Positions 45,233 through 54,529 of a stretch of 64,000 bases of DNA are shown piece after piece. Under the pieces are notes generated by a model. It saw nothing but the letters and a program-made list of their open reading frames with translations. It made no database searches and had not been told where the DNA came from. This DNA is from CALJFL01 sp036961205. Lineage in GTDB: Bacteria; Pseudomonadota; Gammaproteobacteria; Pseudomonadales; Halieaceae. Positions within the stretch are counted from its first letter, which is position 1; each line of letters starts with the position of its first letter. The translations under genes and the position numbers were made by a program. The stretch lies in the NCBI GenBank assembly GCA_036961205.1, contig JBALVI010000003.1, positions 1 through 64,000 of the forward strand. The letters are read 5' to 3'.

Positions 45233-46609
45233 ATGAATGTCCGCACACTGATTATTCAATGGTTGTGGGATCAGATTTCTACACTCAGCGGCACATATGC
45301 CGTTCACAGCGGGGAAAAAGTGGCAAGATATAGAACTATCAGGCTGGTTTCCGATACACTGATCGCCCAGTCGAGTATCCAAAAAAACTATAAGGATCGT
45401 CTAGTGCCAGTATTTTATAAACAGTGGTTTTATCGAGGCAGGCTCAAGCTAATTAAAAAGCTGTTGGGTAAGCCGCAACCCAAGCCTATGACCTTCATCG
45501 GGCCAGGAGCGTCCACCCAACTCAGTAAGGCTATCGCGCAGTTCGGAGTCCGTAATCTGTTAATTGTGACTGATAAGCCGTTGCGCGAGTTGGGTCTGCT
45601 GGACCAAACCGTTTCGGTACTGGCAGCACAGGGAGTTACCACCGAAATTTATGATGGTGTTCTTCCCGACCCGACAGCTCAGATGGTCAACGATGGCATA
45701 GCTTTACTGAAGAAGCATCACTGTGGAGCCGTACTCGCTTTTGGCGGTGGGTCGTCGATCGACTGCGCCAAGGTGATCGCTCTGGGGAGCGCAAACGGGC
45801 TCTCTGCTGAAGATTGTATAGGCGTTAATAAGTGCAAATTGCCAGCCTTACCATTCTTCGTCATTCCTACGACGGCGGGAACGGGCTCCGAGGGCACCTG
45901 TATCGCGGTGATTTCCGATAACGAAACTCATAGCAAAGGCGGCGTGATCGATGCGGGGATGATACCCAGAGCCACTGCGCTTGATCCTGAGCTCATGCGG
46001 GGCTTGCCGCCACATATAACGGCAGCGACTGGCATGGATGCTCTTACCCACGCTATTGAGTCTTATATAGGCACCTTCGGGGATGGAGAGACCGATGCCT
46101 ACGGTCTCGCCGCCACTAAACTAATTGTTGAATATTTGCCGACTGCTTGCAGCGATGGGGAAAACCTCGAGGCCCGCGAGGCAATGTCCCTGGCTTCATA
46201 CTACGGAGGGCTGGCAATCACCCAGGCGTTGGTTGGTTACGTTCATGCTGTTTCTCATAATCTCGGCGCCCGCTATGGTGTTCCACACGGGTTGGGGAAT
46301 GCCATTGTGCTCCCGCATGTGCTGGAAATGTTAAAGGAAGATGCCGCTACCAAAATGGCGGAACTGGCAGTTCATGCGGAACTGGGAACACCCAACGAAA
46401 CTGATTCTGTGCTCGCACAAAAACTGATTGATAAAATTTGGCAATTGAATCGTGAGATCGGTATACCCGCAACTTGTGACGCCATCAAGCCGGAAGACAT
46501 CGAAGAACTGATCGATGCGGCCCTTGCCGAGGGTAGCACTTACCCTACGCCGAGGTTCTTCGACAGAGATGAGGTTCGTTTACTGCTGGAACGGCTCAGC
46601 GTCGCTTGA
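45233..46609 (+). CDS. Iron-containing alcohol dehydrogenase
   Basis: 458 residues; a long N-terminal extension of about 80 residues precedes the group III dehydrogenase core. NAD(P)-binding GGGSSIDCAK near residue 165, TTAGTGSEGTC near 210, and metal ligands in DALTHAIES near 268 and VSHNLGARYGVPHG near 335 are all present. It interconverts alcohols and aldehydes or ketones. It begins a region with BVMO and P450 genes. The exact start is uncertain. Confidence 0.87.
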   Translation: MNVRTLIIQWLWDQISTLSGTYAVHSGEKVARYRTIRLVSDTLIAQSSIQKNYKDRLVPVFYKQWFYRGRLKLIKKLLGKPQPKPMTFIGPGASTQLSKAIAQFGVRNLLIVTDKPLRELGLLDQTVSVLAAQGVTTEIYDGVLPDPTAQMVNDGIALLKKHHCGAVLAFGGGSSIDCAKVIALGSANGLSAEDCIGVNKCKLPALPFFVIPTTAGTGSEGTCIAVISDNETHSKGGVIDAGMIPRATALDPELMRGLPPHITAATGMDALTHAIESYIGTFGDGETDAYGLAATKLIVEYLPTACSDGENLEAREAMSLASYYGGLAITQALVGYVHAVSHNLGARYGVPHGLGNAIVLPHVLEMLKEDAATKMAELAVHAELGTPNETDSVLAQKLIDKIWQLNREIGIPATCDAIKPEDIEELIDAALAEGSTYPTPRFFDRDEVRLLLERLSVA

Positions 46610-46679
46610 TAGTTGTTTATTCACTAACCCCAGCTAACCTTCAGTCATAATCTGGGAGAGCCCTAGAGGAAATAAATCA

Positions 46680-47129
46680 ATGCCACTCGTCACACGCGAA
46701 CAAAAGGACGCTTTCTTCCTCGATGTTGAGGCTGCAGCCAAAAAGGCCACCTGGTGCGCTGTAGCAACCGTGGAGGACAACGAGCCGAGGGTGAGAATGG
46801 TTCACCCGATCTGGCAAGGTGACCTGCTCTGGATCGCAACCGCGCCTGAGTCTGCTAAAGCTCGGCAATTACAGAACAATGCGGCCATTGATATCCAGTT
46901 TCAGGTGGCATCGCCTGATTTTATCCATCTGATGGTAAGAGGTACGGCGACTGTTTTGACCGATCAGGAAACCAAAGACCGGGTCTGGGATATCATGGAC
47001 TATGACCTTGCGGATTTTTGGCCTGGCGGTAGAACCGATCCCGGCTTTGTCGCGATCAGGGTCGAGGCGTCCCGAGTTGAGCTCTCAGAACTATTTGGCA
47101 CGATCAACAAGAGAGTCTGGAAACCGTAA
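46680..47129 (+). CDS. Pyridoxamine 5'-phosphate oxidase-like split-barrel flavoprotein
   Basis: 149 residues of the FMN/F420 split-barrel fold: TWCAVATVEDNEPRVRMVHP near residue 23, DLLWIATAPESAKARQL, and DPGFVAIRVEASRVELS near 120. Related proteins reduce diverse compounds with FMN or F420. AGGAAA precedes the ATG. It lies between an alcohol dehydrogenase and a BVMO. Confidence 0.8.
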   Translation: MPLVTREQKDAFFLDVEAAAKKATWCAVATVEDNEPRVRMVHPIWQGDLLWIATAPESAKARQLQNNAAIDIQFQVASPDFIHLMVRGTATVLTDQETKDRVWDIMDYDLADFWPGGRTDPGFVAIRVEASRVELSELFGTINKRVWKP

Positions 47130-47265
47130 AAAACGCCATGCACAGCAGGTTGTCGGGCTTGATGTTAATCAGAAATCCCGAGTTATGCAGTGTTACGAGC
47201 ATCCATTACGTCAATAGCCTGACGAAATAGGATCCTGTATCTAAGGATGGAAGGGGGCGAGTGAA

Positions 47266-48867
47266 ATGGACAAGAAAGAATACGATGTGCTTATCGTGGG
47301 CGCAGGTATTAACGGTTTATATCAGCTATACCATCTGCGGCAGCAGGGGTTCTCAGTCAAGCTTGTTGACGCTGGCGCAGATGTAGGCGGTACCTGGTAC
47401 TGGAACTGCTACCCGGGTGCTCGGGTGGACTCCCACGTACCAAACTATGAGTATTCATTCGGCGAGCTTTGGCGGGACTGGAACTGGACAGAACGATTTC
47501 CCTCCTGGGAAGAGCTGCGAAAATACTTTCAGTACGTCGACAAAAAATTGGACCTTAGTAAGGATATTCAGTTTGGTACGCGAGTCGAATCTGCCCAATT
47601 CGACACTGATCTGGATAAATGGCACATCCAGACTGATCAGGGCATTGAATACAGGGCACGCTATTTCATTCTCTGTACCGGATTTGCTTCAAAAGCCTAT
47701 ACGCCCGAACTCAAAGGCCTCGATAAATTCAAAGGCGAATGCCATCACACCGCGCATTGGCCCCAGGATGGACTCGGCTTTGAAGGCAAACGCGTAGGCG
47801 TTATTGGCACCGGCGCCAGCGGCGTGCAAATCATTCAGGAGGCCAGCAAAGACGCGGCTCAACTTACTGTGTTTCAGCGAACTCCCATTCTTGCGCTACC
47901 GATGCGACAAGCGTCGCTCGATGAGGCTGCACAGCGAGAAATGAAGAAAGACTACCCTGAGCTGCTAGGCCGAAGACGTAACGGATACACAGGATTTACC
48001 GATATCACTGCAGTAGATAAATCTGCCATGGAAGTTTCGTCCGAGGAGCGACTGGCGGTCTACCAGCATGCCTGGGATAAAGGCGGTTTTCATTTTTGGG
48101 GAGGCACCTTCAATGATGTGCTGGCTAATCCCGAAGCGAACCGGACTGCATATGATTTTTGGCGCGACAAAACCAGGGAGCGAATTCGTAACCCGGCCTT
48201 GGCGGAAAAGCTGGCTCCCACAGACCCGCCTCATCCCTTTGGCACCAAGCGGCCCTCGTTGGAACAGTGGTATTTCGAGGTGTTCGACCAGGAAAATGTT
48301 GCTCTGGTCGATGTTCGTGAGACTCCCATTAGGGAAATTACCGAAACCGGTGTGGTGACGACTGAGGGAGAACATGAGTTCGACTTGCTTGTACTGGCAA
48401 CCGGTTTCGACGCGTTGACCGGTGGACTCACCCAGATAGATATCCGCGGCTCCGATGGGCTTAAGTTGAAGGATAAATGGGCTGATGGCGTGGAGGATTA
48501 TCTTGGTATGGCAGTTGCCGGCTTTCCCAACCTGTTGGTTCTGTATGGCCCCCTGTCCCCGGCTGGTTTGTGTAATGGGCCCACTTGCGCGGAGTTGCAG
48601 GGCGATTGGATCGTCAGCTGCTTAAGCTATTTACGCGACCAGAAGTTCACTCGCATTGAAGCCACGCCCGTTGCTGAGCAAGCCTGGACCCAGCACGTGA
48701 GCGATGTCGCAGCAATGACTCTATTTCCGCAGGCAGACTCGTGGTATATGGGGGCCAATGTTCCCGGTAAAAAGCGTCAGTTTCTCAATTACCCGAACGT
48801 TCCCGCGTATATGGAGCAATGCACGCAATGCGCGGCGAATGGCTATGAAGGTTTTGAGCTTAGTTAG
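47266..48867 (+). CDS. Type I Baeyer-Villiger monooxygenase
   Basis: 533 residues. Two dinucleotide motifs flank the BVMO fingerprint: GAGINGLYQL near residue 12 (FAD) and GVIGTGASGVQ near 180 (NADPH). The fingerprint itself, FKGECHHTAHWP at about 155-166, matches FxGxxxHxxxWP exactly. GGTWYWNCYPGARVD near 41 is typical of cyclohexanone monooxygenases. It would convert a ketone to an ester or lactone with O2 and NADPH. Its 3' end meets an alkylsulfatase-like remnant. Confidence 0.93.
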   Translation: MDKKEYDVLIVGAGINGLYQLYHLRQQGFSVKLVDAGADVGGTWYWNCYPGARVDSHVPNYEYSFGELWRDWNWTERFPSWEELRKYFQYVDKKLDLSKDIQFGTRVESAQFDTDLDKWHIQTDQGIEYRARYFILCTGFASKAYTPELKGLDKFKGECHHTAHWPQDGLGFEGKRVGVIGTGASGVQIIQEASKDAAQLTVFQRTPILALPMRQASLDEAAQREMKKDYPELLGRRRNGYTGFTDITAVDKSAMEVSSEERLAVYQHAWDKGGFHFWGGTFNDVLANPEANRTAYDFWRDKTRERIRNPALAEKLAPTDPPHPFGTKRPSLEQWYFEVFDQENVALVDVRETPIREITETGVVTTEGEHEFDLLVLATGFDALTGGLTQIDIRGSDGLKLKDKWADGVEDYLGMAVAGFPNLLVLYGPLSPAGLCNGPTCAELQGDWIVSCLSYLRDQKFTRIEATPVAEQAWTQHVSDVAAMTLFPQADSWYMGANVPGKKRQFLNYPNVPAYMEQCTQCAANGYEGFELS

Positions 48868-49311
48868 TGCAGTGATAAGTAGGGTTCAGTAACTGCCCGT
48901 ACATGTACATCGCCCGCAGGCCCATGATGGGTCCCGTTGCCTGATTTTCATCTGCCAGTTCGCGCATGAAGTTTTTTGACGCGATGACCTTGATGTCGCC
49001 ATTTTCCACCTGCGCTCTGTCGGCAAATACACCGGCACCATTGATGTGATCTGCGTAATGATGGGTATAAATTACTGCTTTCACTGGCTTGTTGGTGATT
49101 TCTTCGAAGGCTTTTTTTGCCACTTGTGCGTGCTCAGAGGCGGCAGAGGTATCGATAATCACTATGCCATCGTCGCCCTCGATCAAGTAATCGGGTGCAG
49201 AAAATTCAACGTGATAGGGGTTTGTAGATTGATGGGCGTCGGGTATTGTTCAGAGCAGCCGAACAACATGCCAAAACAAGCGCATGCTGACAGCAGGCGA
49301 CGGGTAAACAT
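48860..49311 (-). pseudogene. Frameshifted N-terminal remnant of an alkylsulfatase-like MBL lipoprotein
   Basis: From ATG 49311 the frame encodes a lipoprotein signal (MFTRRLLSACACFGMLFGC) and is then lost. A second frame, joined somewhere around 49215-49250, gives GDDGIVIIDTSAASEH and YTHHYADHINGAGVFAD, the metallo-beta-lactamase site of linear alkylsulfatases. It ends after GLRAMYMYGQLLNP, at about one quarter of the usual length. The last eight bases overlap the BVMO gene. A frameshift plus 3' truncation marks it as dead. Confidence 0.72.
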
Positions 49312-49420
49312 TGCTAATAACTCCAGCCTGGTGATGCCAGTCGACACTTTACCTGAGTCGGGCTGTTTACGCCGCCTACATGGATTACTTGGGCAAGGTC
49401 TGTGTCGCCAGATGGTTAAG

Positions 49421-50677
49421 TTATCGTTCTACGATGACGTCTATTGCCTCTAGGCCACGCAGCAGTATGTTGGGCATGTATTCCAATGCTTCCGGCGCGC
49501 TGGTCATCGTAAAATTGCTGCTGTTACTCAACAGTTTCTCCCAGGCAACGGTCATCTCCAGTTTAGATAAGTGCTGGCCAATGCAGACGTGCGTGCCAAA
49601 ACCGAAGGCGACATGCCGGTTGCCATTACTGCGTGTGATGTCAAAGTCCATTGGTTTGTCGAATATGGCTTCGTCGTGATTAGACGAGAAGTATCTCAGT
49701 AGTACCATGCTGCCCTGAGGAATTGTTGTGCCGCCCAGAGTGTAATCTTCCTTGGTGACACGCCACATATTTGAAGTGGGAGAGGCGACTCGTAGTGATT
49801 CCTCCACCAATTTCGGAATCAACGAGTGATCATCGCGGACTTTTTGTTGTTGCTCAGGATTCAGGCAAAGTTGGCGCATACCCTCGGCCAGAGTGGCAGT
49901 AGTAGTTTCGTTGCCGGCTACCAGGAATTGCGTGCAGTGAGATAACTGTTCTTCAATGGTCAGCAGTCTGCCCTCATAAGTGAGGTGAGCTACATGGCTG
50001 AGTAAGTCGTCACATGGCGCTTCCCGGCGTTGTTTTAGTGCCTCTGCGAACCAGTTAAGTTCATCCTTAACTCCGGCGTGGGCTGCCACTAAGGTCTCAT
50101 TGTCGGAGGTTTGTGAAAGCACAGTGACGTTATCGACAGTCCACTTGAATGCCAGTTCATGCATCTCTAGCGGCATACCCAGTACGTGCATAATGACCGA
50201 AAGGGGCAGGGGTCGTGCGAAGTGCTCAACAAACTCGAAGCTTTCGCCAAAGGGTAATTTGGAAACAAGCTCATCGGTTCGTTGTTCGATCCAGGGGCGG
50301 TAATTGGCGACATTGGGGGCGAGGAAAAAACTTTTCAGAGCGTCGCGATAAGTGGTGTGCGCTGGGGCGTCCACGGTCAAAAGTGTGCCTTTACCCAGAT
50401 TGTAGGTTTTACCTTGCTCCTCCCGGACATCGTCGTCTAGTTCTCCACCAGAACCCTCGGCCAAGCCAAACTCATTGGAAAACACTTTCGGGTTTTTGTG
50501 AGCTTCGCGAACCAGTGCATAGGTCGACACCATCCACACACCAGAATTGGGGTCCTGGTATACAGGCGCCGTTTCACGCAAGGTTTTATCATAATGATAG
50601 GGGCATTTAAGGGTGTCGTTGTCGAATAATGTCATATCCGAAAGGGCGCGGGTGTCGTTAACAGTGGCTGCAGTCAC
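49421..50677 (-). CDS. Cytochrome P450
   Basis: A soluble 418-residue bacterial P450. The heme ligand Cys365 lies in FGFGTHVCIGQHLSK, the oxygen-activating I-helix has AGNETTTATL near residue 253, and the ExxR motif is in VEESLR near 290. It hydroxylates an unactivated carbon using electrons from a ferredoxin, which is not encoded here. Bacterial P450s of this type often act on terpenoids, steroids or fatty acids. A long hairpin lies 39 bases upstream of the start. Confidence 0.94.
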   Translation of the reverse strand: MTAATVNDTRALSDMTLFDNDTLKCPYHYDKTLRETAPVYQDPNSGVWMVSTYALVREAHKNPKVFSNEFGLAEGSGGELDDDVREEQGKTYNLGKGTLLTVDAPAHTTYRDALKSFFLAPNVANYRPWIEQRTDELVSKLPFGESFEFVEHFARPLPLSVIMHVLGMPLEMHELAFKWTVDNVTVLSQTSDNETLVAAHAGVKDELNWFAEALKQRREAPCDDLLSHVAHLTYEGRLLTIEEQLSHCTQFLVAGNETTTATLAEGMRQLCLNPEQQQKVRDDHSLIPKLVEESLRVASPTSNMWRVTKEDYTLGGTTIPQGSMVLLRYFSSNHDEAIFDKPMDFDITRSNGNRHVAFGFGTHVCIGQHLSKLEMTVAWEKLLSNSSNFTMTSAPEALEYMPNILLRGLEAIDVIVER

Positions 50678-50715
50678 AATCAGGTCCCATGTCTAAGTAT
50701 TCAAGTAAGTATGGA

Positions 50716-50755
50716 GAGTAATATAAAATCAGTCAAACCTGACTTTATATTACTC
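50716..50755. repeat. 17-bp inverted repeat with 6-base loop
   Basis: Arms 50716-50732 and 50739-50755 pair at 16 of 17 positions; the arm starts GAGTAATATAAA and the loop is TCAAAC. It lies between the SnoaL-like gene and the P450, both on the minus strand. There is no following T-run. It could be a transcription attenuator, an RNA-processing element or a long operator. Confidence 0.75.
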
Positions 50756-50841
50756 GTTGCGCCCATTCGAAAATTGTACTGAACGTACAAGGGCGGGGTG
50801 AGCGTGGTGTTGGTCACCTCACCATTTCTCGCCGACCAAGG

Positions 50842-51270
50842 TCAGGCTGGCGGAATGTAGTTGCCGCTGAGATCTGCGGGTCCGTGGTAGATGATTTCGT
50901 ACTGTCTTGACTGGTAAAGCCAGTCGCCACCTACTCGGCTATAAGTATCAATATAGCGGCTGATCAGGGTGGAGCTTTCGCCGGCTGTATCACGGGTAAA
51001 CTCCTGCAGGTAGTAATGCCCACTGGCTTGGTCCCCGTTCACTTCAAATTGGCTGCTACTTGGCAGCATCAGCGCAAACTCGAATGTTGTCATCAATTGT
51101 TGCCATAGACCGACGATATTGTCCCTGCCTATCACATCTGTGCCAACCACGTTCCAGCGGGCGTCTTCTGCCCACGTTGCTGCCCACGCCTCGCTATCAC
51201 TGCGAAAAACCGCATCTACATAGCGCCCCATCAGGTTCCTCAGGGCCAGTTCGTCTTCAACACTATTCAT
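50842..51270 (-). CDS. SnoaL-like/NTF2-fold protein
   Basis: 142 residues starting MNSVEDELALRNLMGRYVDAVF, with the alpha-helix then beta-sheet pattern of the SnoaL/ketosteroid-isomerase fold (ATWAEDARWNVVGTDVIGRD near residue 31). Members are isomerases, dehydratases or cyclases with varied substrates. It lies upstream of the P450 on the same strand and may share its pathway. Confidence 0.8.
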   Translation of the reverse strand: MNSVEDELALRNLMGRYVDAVFRSDSEAWAATWAEDARWNVVGTDVIGRDNIVGLWQQLMTTFEFALMLPSSSQFEVNGDQASGHYYLQEFTRDTAGESSTLISRYIDTYSRVGGDWLYQSRQYEIIYHGPADLSGNYIPPA

Positions 51271-51515
51271 GCGCAATATCTCGAGTCATGGAGTTGGCCA
51301 AACTATAGCGCGTACTTGCGCTAAAAGAAACAATCGGTACTGTTTATTAGAAATTTGAACTGCTAATATGCACGATTCTCGGGCGGCTGGGCAGGCGTCA
51401 GAGCCTCAAAGAAGGCAGCAGCAACTCTTGCCAATTAGCAGGAGGTCCGGATACGTCATTTCCATCAGATTCCGGATAAATACTTAGGCAGTTAAAGCAG
51501 TAGAGGTCGCGCAGA

Positions 51516-53156
51516 ATGACGAAGACTAGTATGACATTTAATCTGGCAGACCTGTTTGAGTCGGTTGCCGACACCATTCCCGATCGCAACGCTATCGTCT
51601 GTTCTGAGAGACGACTCAGCTTCAGTGAACTTGATGATAGAGCAACCCGACTGGCGAACTGTTGGGCCGGTTTGGGAATTGGTCATGGCGACCATATCGG
51701 TTTGCAATTGCGCAATGGCAGCGAATTCCTCGAGGCTATGTTAGCTGCATTTAAGCTAAGGGCCGTCCCCGTCAACGTAAATTATCATTATGTTGAAGGT
51801 GAGCTTGAGTATCTTTACAACGATGCCGATATGGTCGCCCTGGTAGTGCATCAGGCCTTCGCTCCCAAGGTTGCGGCGGTAGTCGATCGAGTCGAAAAGC
51901 TTGCTCATGTTTTTTGTGTAGCCGATCAATCTACGGAGGAGGTTGCCGCGCAGTTCATTGACTACGAGGGTGCGCTGGCCAGTGGTTCTAGCAGTAGGGA
52001 TTTTCCTCCGCGCGATTCCGATGACATTTACATCGTCTATACCGGCGGAACTACCGGCATGCCCAAGGGCGTGATGTGGCATCACAGGGACCTGTTTTTC
52101 GCCTCCCTGGGTGGTGGCGATTCCGATCGTAGCGGTAATCTGATCACTGAGCCCGAACAGTTGGCGGAACGCGTGCTCCCGCAAGGCATGACTATTTTGC
52201 CAATACCGCCATTTATTCATGCTGCAGCCCAATGGATATCCCTTGGCATCCTTTTTGGTGGGGGCAGGGTCGTTATTTCGCCAGAAGGAGCGTTTGAGCC
52301 AGAAGCAATCTGGCAGTGTGTGAACGACGAACAGGTGCAGATGCTGATACTTGTTGGCGATGCTATGGCGACGCCGCTGTCCGACACGCTGGAGGCTAAT
52401 CCGGGTCGTTGGAATAGTTCTTCAGTGTTTATGATAGCCTCTGGCGGGGCACTGTTTTCCCCAGTCGCGAAAAAGCGATTACTTGGCTACTTGCCGGGCG
52501 CCATGATCATGGACGCTCTGGGCGCTTCCGAGACCGGGGTAATGGGTAGCAAGATCAGCTCAACTGCGAATGCCGATGATCGTGAGCCGCGTTTTCAGGT
52601 TAATGAACACATGACCGTACTGAATGAGGAAAATGCGATCATTGAGCCCGGCACCGGTGAAATTGGCAAGCTTGCTCGCAAGGGGCATGTCCCCATCGGC
52701 TATTACAATGCGCCCGAAAAGTCTGCCAGTACCTTTGTAGATATTGCAGGTGAACGCTGGGCGATCCCGGGTGATCTGGCCACGGTTGAGGCCGACGGAA
52801 CAATTTTGTTACACGGTCGTGGCTCAGTGAGTATTAATACCGGCGGTGAAAAGGTATTCCCCGAGGAGGTTGAGTCGGTAGTTAAAGAACATGATGATAT
52901 TTTTGATGCGGTGGTGGTTGGTGTCGACGATGAGCTATACGGTCAAAAGGTTGTAGCTGTTTGCCAAACGCGCAGTGGCGATAGCATTGAGCTGGCCCAG
53001 GTGCGTGAGCACTGTCGTAGCAACCTGGCGAATTACAAGTTGCCACGGGCGGTTGCCTGTGTGGATAAAATAAGACGATCACCGGCGGGTAAGGCAGATT
53101 ATCCCTGGGCGAAGGAAACAGCAATTCGCGTTCTTGGCGAGCGCGAGAAAACATAA
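51516..53156 (+). CDS. Acyl-CoA synthetase (AMP-forming)
   Basis: 546 residues, clearly paralogous to the ligase at 16912 (ADLFESVADTIPDRNAIVCSE versus ADMFEMVADKVPGREALVC; both RAVPVNVNY). The ATP loop is YTGGTTGMPKGVMW near residue 178, the hinge region GRGSVSINTGGEKVFPEE near 433, and the lysine in SPAGKADYPW near 528. It activates an unknown carboxylic acid. GAGG precedes ATG 51516. Promoter DNA lies in the 245-base divergent gap to the SnoaL-like gene. Confidence 0.9.
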   Translation: MTKTSMTFNLADLFESVADTIPDRNAIVCSERRLSFSELDDRATRLANCWAGLGIGHGDHIGLQLRNGSEFLEAMLAAFKLRAVPVNVNYHYVEGELEYLYNDADMVALVVHQAFAPKVAAVVDRVEKLAHVFCVADQSTEEVAAQFIDYEGALASGSSSRDFPPRDSDDIYIVYTGGTTGMPKGVMWHHRDLFFASLGGGDSDRSGNLITEPEQLAERVLPQGMTILPIPPFIHAAAQWISLGILFGGGRVVISPEGAFEPEAIWQCVNDEQVQMLILVGDAMATPLSDTLEANPGRWNSSSVFMIASGGALFSPVAKKRLLGYLPGAMIMDALGASETGVMGSKISSTANADDREPRFQVNEHMTVLNEENAIIEPGTGEIGKLARKGHVPIGYYNAPEKSASTFVDIAGERWAIPGDLATVEADGTILLHGRGSVSINTGGEKVFPEEVESVVKEHDDIFDAVVVGVDDELYGQKVVAVCQTRSGDSIELAQVREHCRSNLANYKLPRAVACVDKIRRSPAGKADYPWAKETAIRVLGEREKT

Positions 53157-53227
53157 TGACCGTGAATAGCTACGGTAGAAAGTATCATCCAGTTGATGGA
53201 AATAAACCCTAAAATAAGGTATTTGAT

Positions 53228-53968
53228 ATGACATCTTTAACAAACAAGGTAGCTGTTATTGTTGGTGGAACCAGCGGTTTTGGCGAGGCTATAGCGCGTC
53301 GATTTGTGGCGGAAGGAGCCAAGGTGGTAATCGCTGCACGTGGCAAAGAAAAGCTCGAGGAACTTGCCGCAGAGATCGGTGCCATGCCAGTGGTGTGCGA
53401 TATCAGCAGTTTTGAGGATAATAAAAATTTGGCCAGGCTTGCGGTCGAAAAATTCGGCAAGATTGATATCGCAGTCAACTCCGCAGGATTTGAGGGTGCA
53501 TCACCCATTGCTGATCAAGTGCCGGAGAATGTTGAGAAAATGATTGCTGTGCAATTTACCGGAGCATTGTATTTTATTCAGCACATGGCGAACGCGATGG
53601 ACCAGGGTGGCTCAGTGGTTTCGATTTCTTCTCTGACCTCGATGGTGGCTGCCAAGGGGCACGCACCTTACGCGGGCAGTAAGGCTGCGGTAAACCATGT
53701 CACCACTATTGCTGCAGCAGAATACGGTGAGAAGGGCGTGCGCTTTAACACGGTCTCTCCCAGCTTGATAGAAACGCCGATGACGGCGTCCATGCTCTCT
53801 ATGCCTGGTATGAAGGATTATGTGGCGTCTGAAACACCACTTGGCAGATTGGGCAGCGTTAACGATGTTGTGGAGGCGGTGTTGTGGCTAGCCAGTGATG
53901 CTTCCGCTTTTGTAAACGCAGACAACATAACTGTGTGCGGTGGCATGAAGCTGCGGCGCTTGGGTTAG
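53228..53968 (+). CDS. SDR family oxidoreductase
   Basis: 246 residues. The NAD(P) motif VGGTSGFGEAIARRF is near residue 12, NSAGFEG near 85, and the catalytic Ser/Tyr/Lys are in SISSLTS near 133 and YAGSKAAVNH near 148. It oxidises or reduces a hydroxyl/keto group, plausibly of a CoA ester made by the ligase 72 bases upstream. Confidence 0.9.
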   Translation: MTSLTNKVAVIVGGTSGFGEAIARRFVAEGAKVVIAARGKEKLEELAAEIGAMPVVCDISSFEDNKNLARLAVEKFGKIDIAVNSAGFEGASPIADQVPENVEKMIAVQFTGALYFIQHMANAMDQGGSVVSISSLTSMVAAKGHAPYAGSKAAVNHVTTIAAAEYGEKGVRFNTVSPSLIETPMTASMLSMPGMKDYVASETPLGRLGSVNDVVEAVLWLASDASAFVNADNITVCGGMKLRRLG

Positions 53969-54032
53969 GGTGAGTTCCATGGGCGCTTCAAACGCCAGCG
54001 CGTTTCCCGGCCGTAACTAGCCGGGAACATCC

Positions 54033-54314
54033 TCAATCGACTACGCCAGCTTCCCGCAGTCGCTCGATGTCTGTTTCGCTGCGACCTAGCTCTCGTAGTA
54101 CCTCATCAGTGTGTTCTCCCAGGCTTGGGCAGATGCTGAGTTCTGGTGAGGGTGTGCCCTCGAAGTTTGCGGGGTTATTGGGTTCGGTAATGTCGCCAGC
54201 TTGCGGATGCTCAAGTGTGGCGAAAGATCGGTTTTCTTTCATTTGCGGGTGGTCTGGTAGGTCTGTCAAATTTTGTGCGGGCGAGCAACGCCGCGCTGAT
54301 GGCCCGCTGCAGGG
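54033..54314 (-). pseudogene. C-terminal remnant of a CaiB/BaiF CoA-transferase
   Basis: In-frame similarity to family III CoA-transferases runs from PCSGPSARRC (54314) through LPDHPQMKENRSFATLEHPQAG to the typical end LGEHTDEVLRELGRSE...LREAGVVD. Only about 94 of some 400 residues remain, and the catalytic aspartate region is absent. The 5' end breaks off in the 215 bases before the thiolase gene. A TTG at 54269 could start a short product, but it would be non-functional. Confidence 0.78.
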
Positions 54315-54393
54315 GTCAGAGACAGATATTTCAGGGCAGCAACAATACTACCGTATTTAATGATCATTCATGGTCTCCCATTCTAAGTAGGTG

Positions 54394-54408
54394 TTGAATA
54401 TAATTCAA
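54394..54408. promoter_or_regulatory. Palindromic operator A (TTGAAT-ATA-ATTCAA)
   Basis: A perfect 6-3-6 palindrome 122 bases before the thiolase start. The same palindrome with spacer AAA occurs at 62638-62652 before the LLM operon. I saw no third copy in this window. A TetR-family gene lies between the two, so it is a good candidate binding site for that regulator. Confidence 0.65.
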
Positions 54409-54529
54409 TAAAACGTGCTTTTTGACGTGCCATATGTTGAAATATCCTGCGCGCTAATAGGCCTGATGTGCAGGCTTTTGCATCGATTGTAGAGCGCGTA
54501 ATTAGCGGGAATATGGGAGTCTGACAAGT

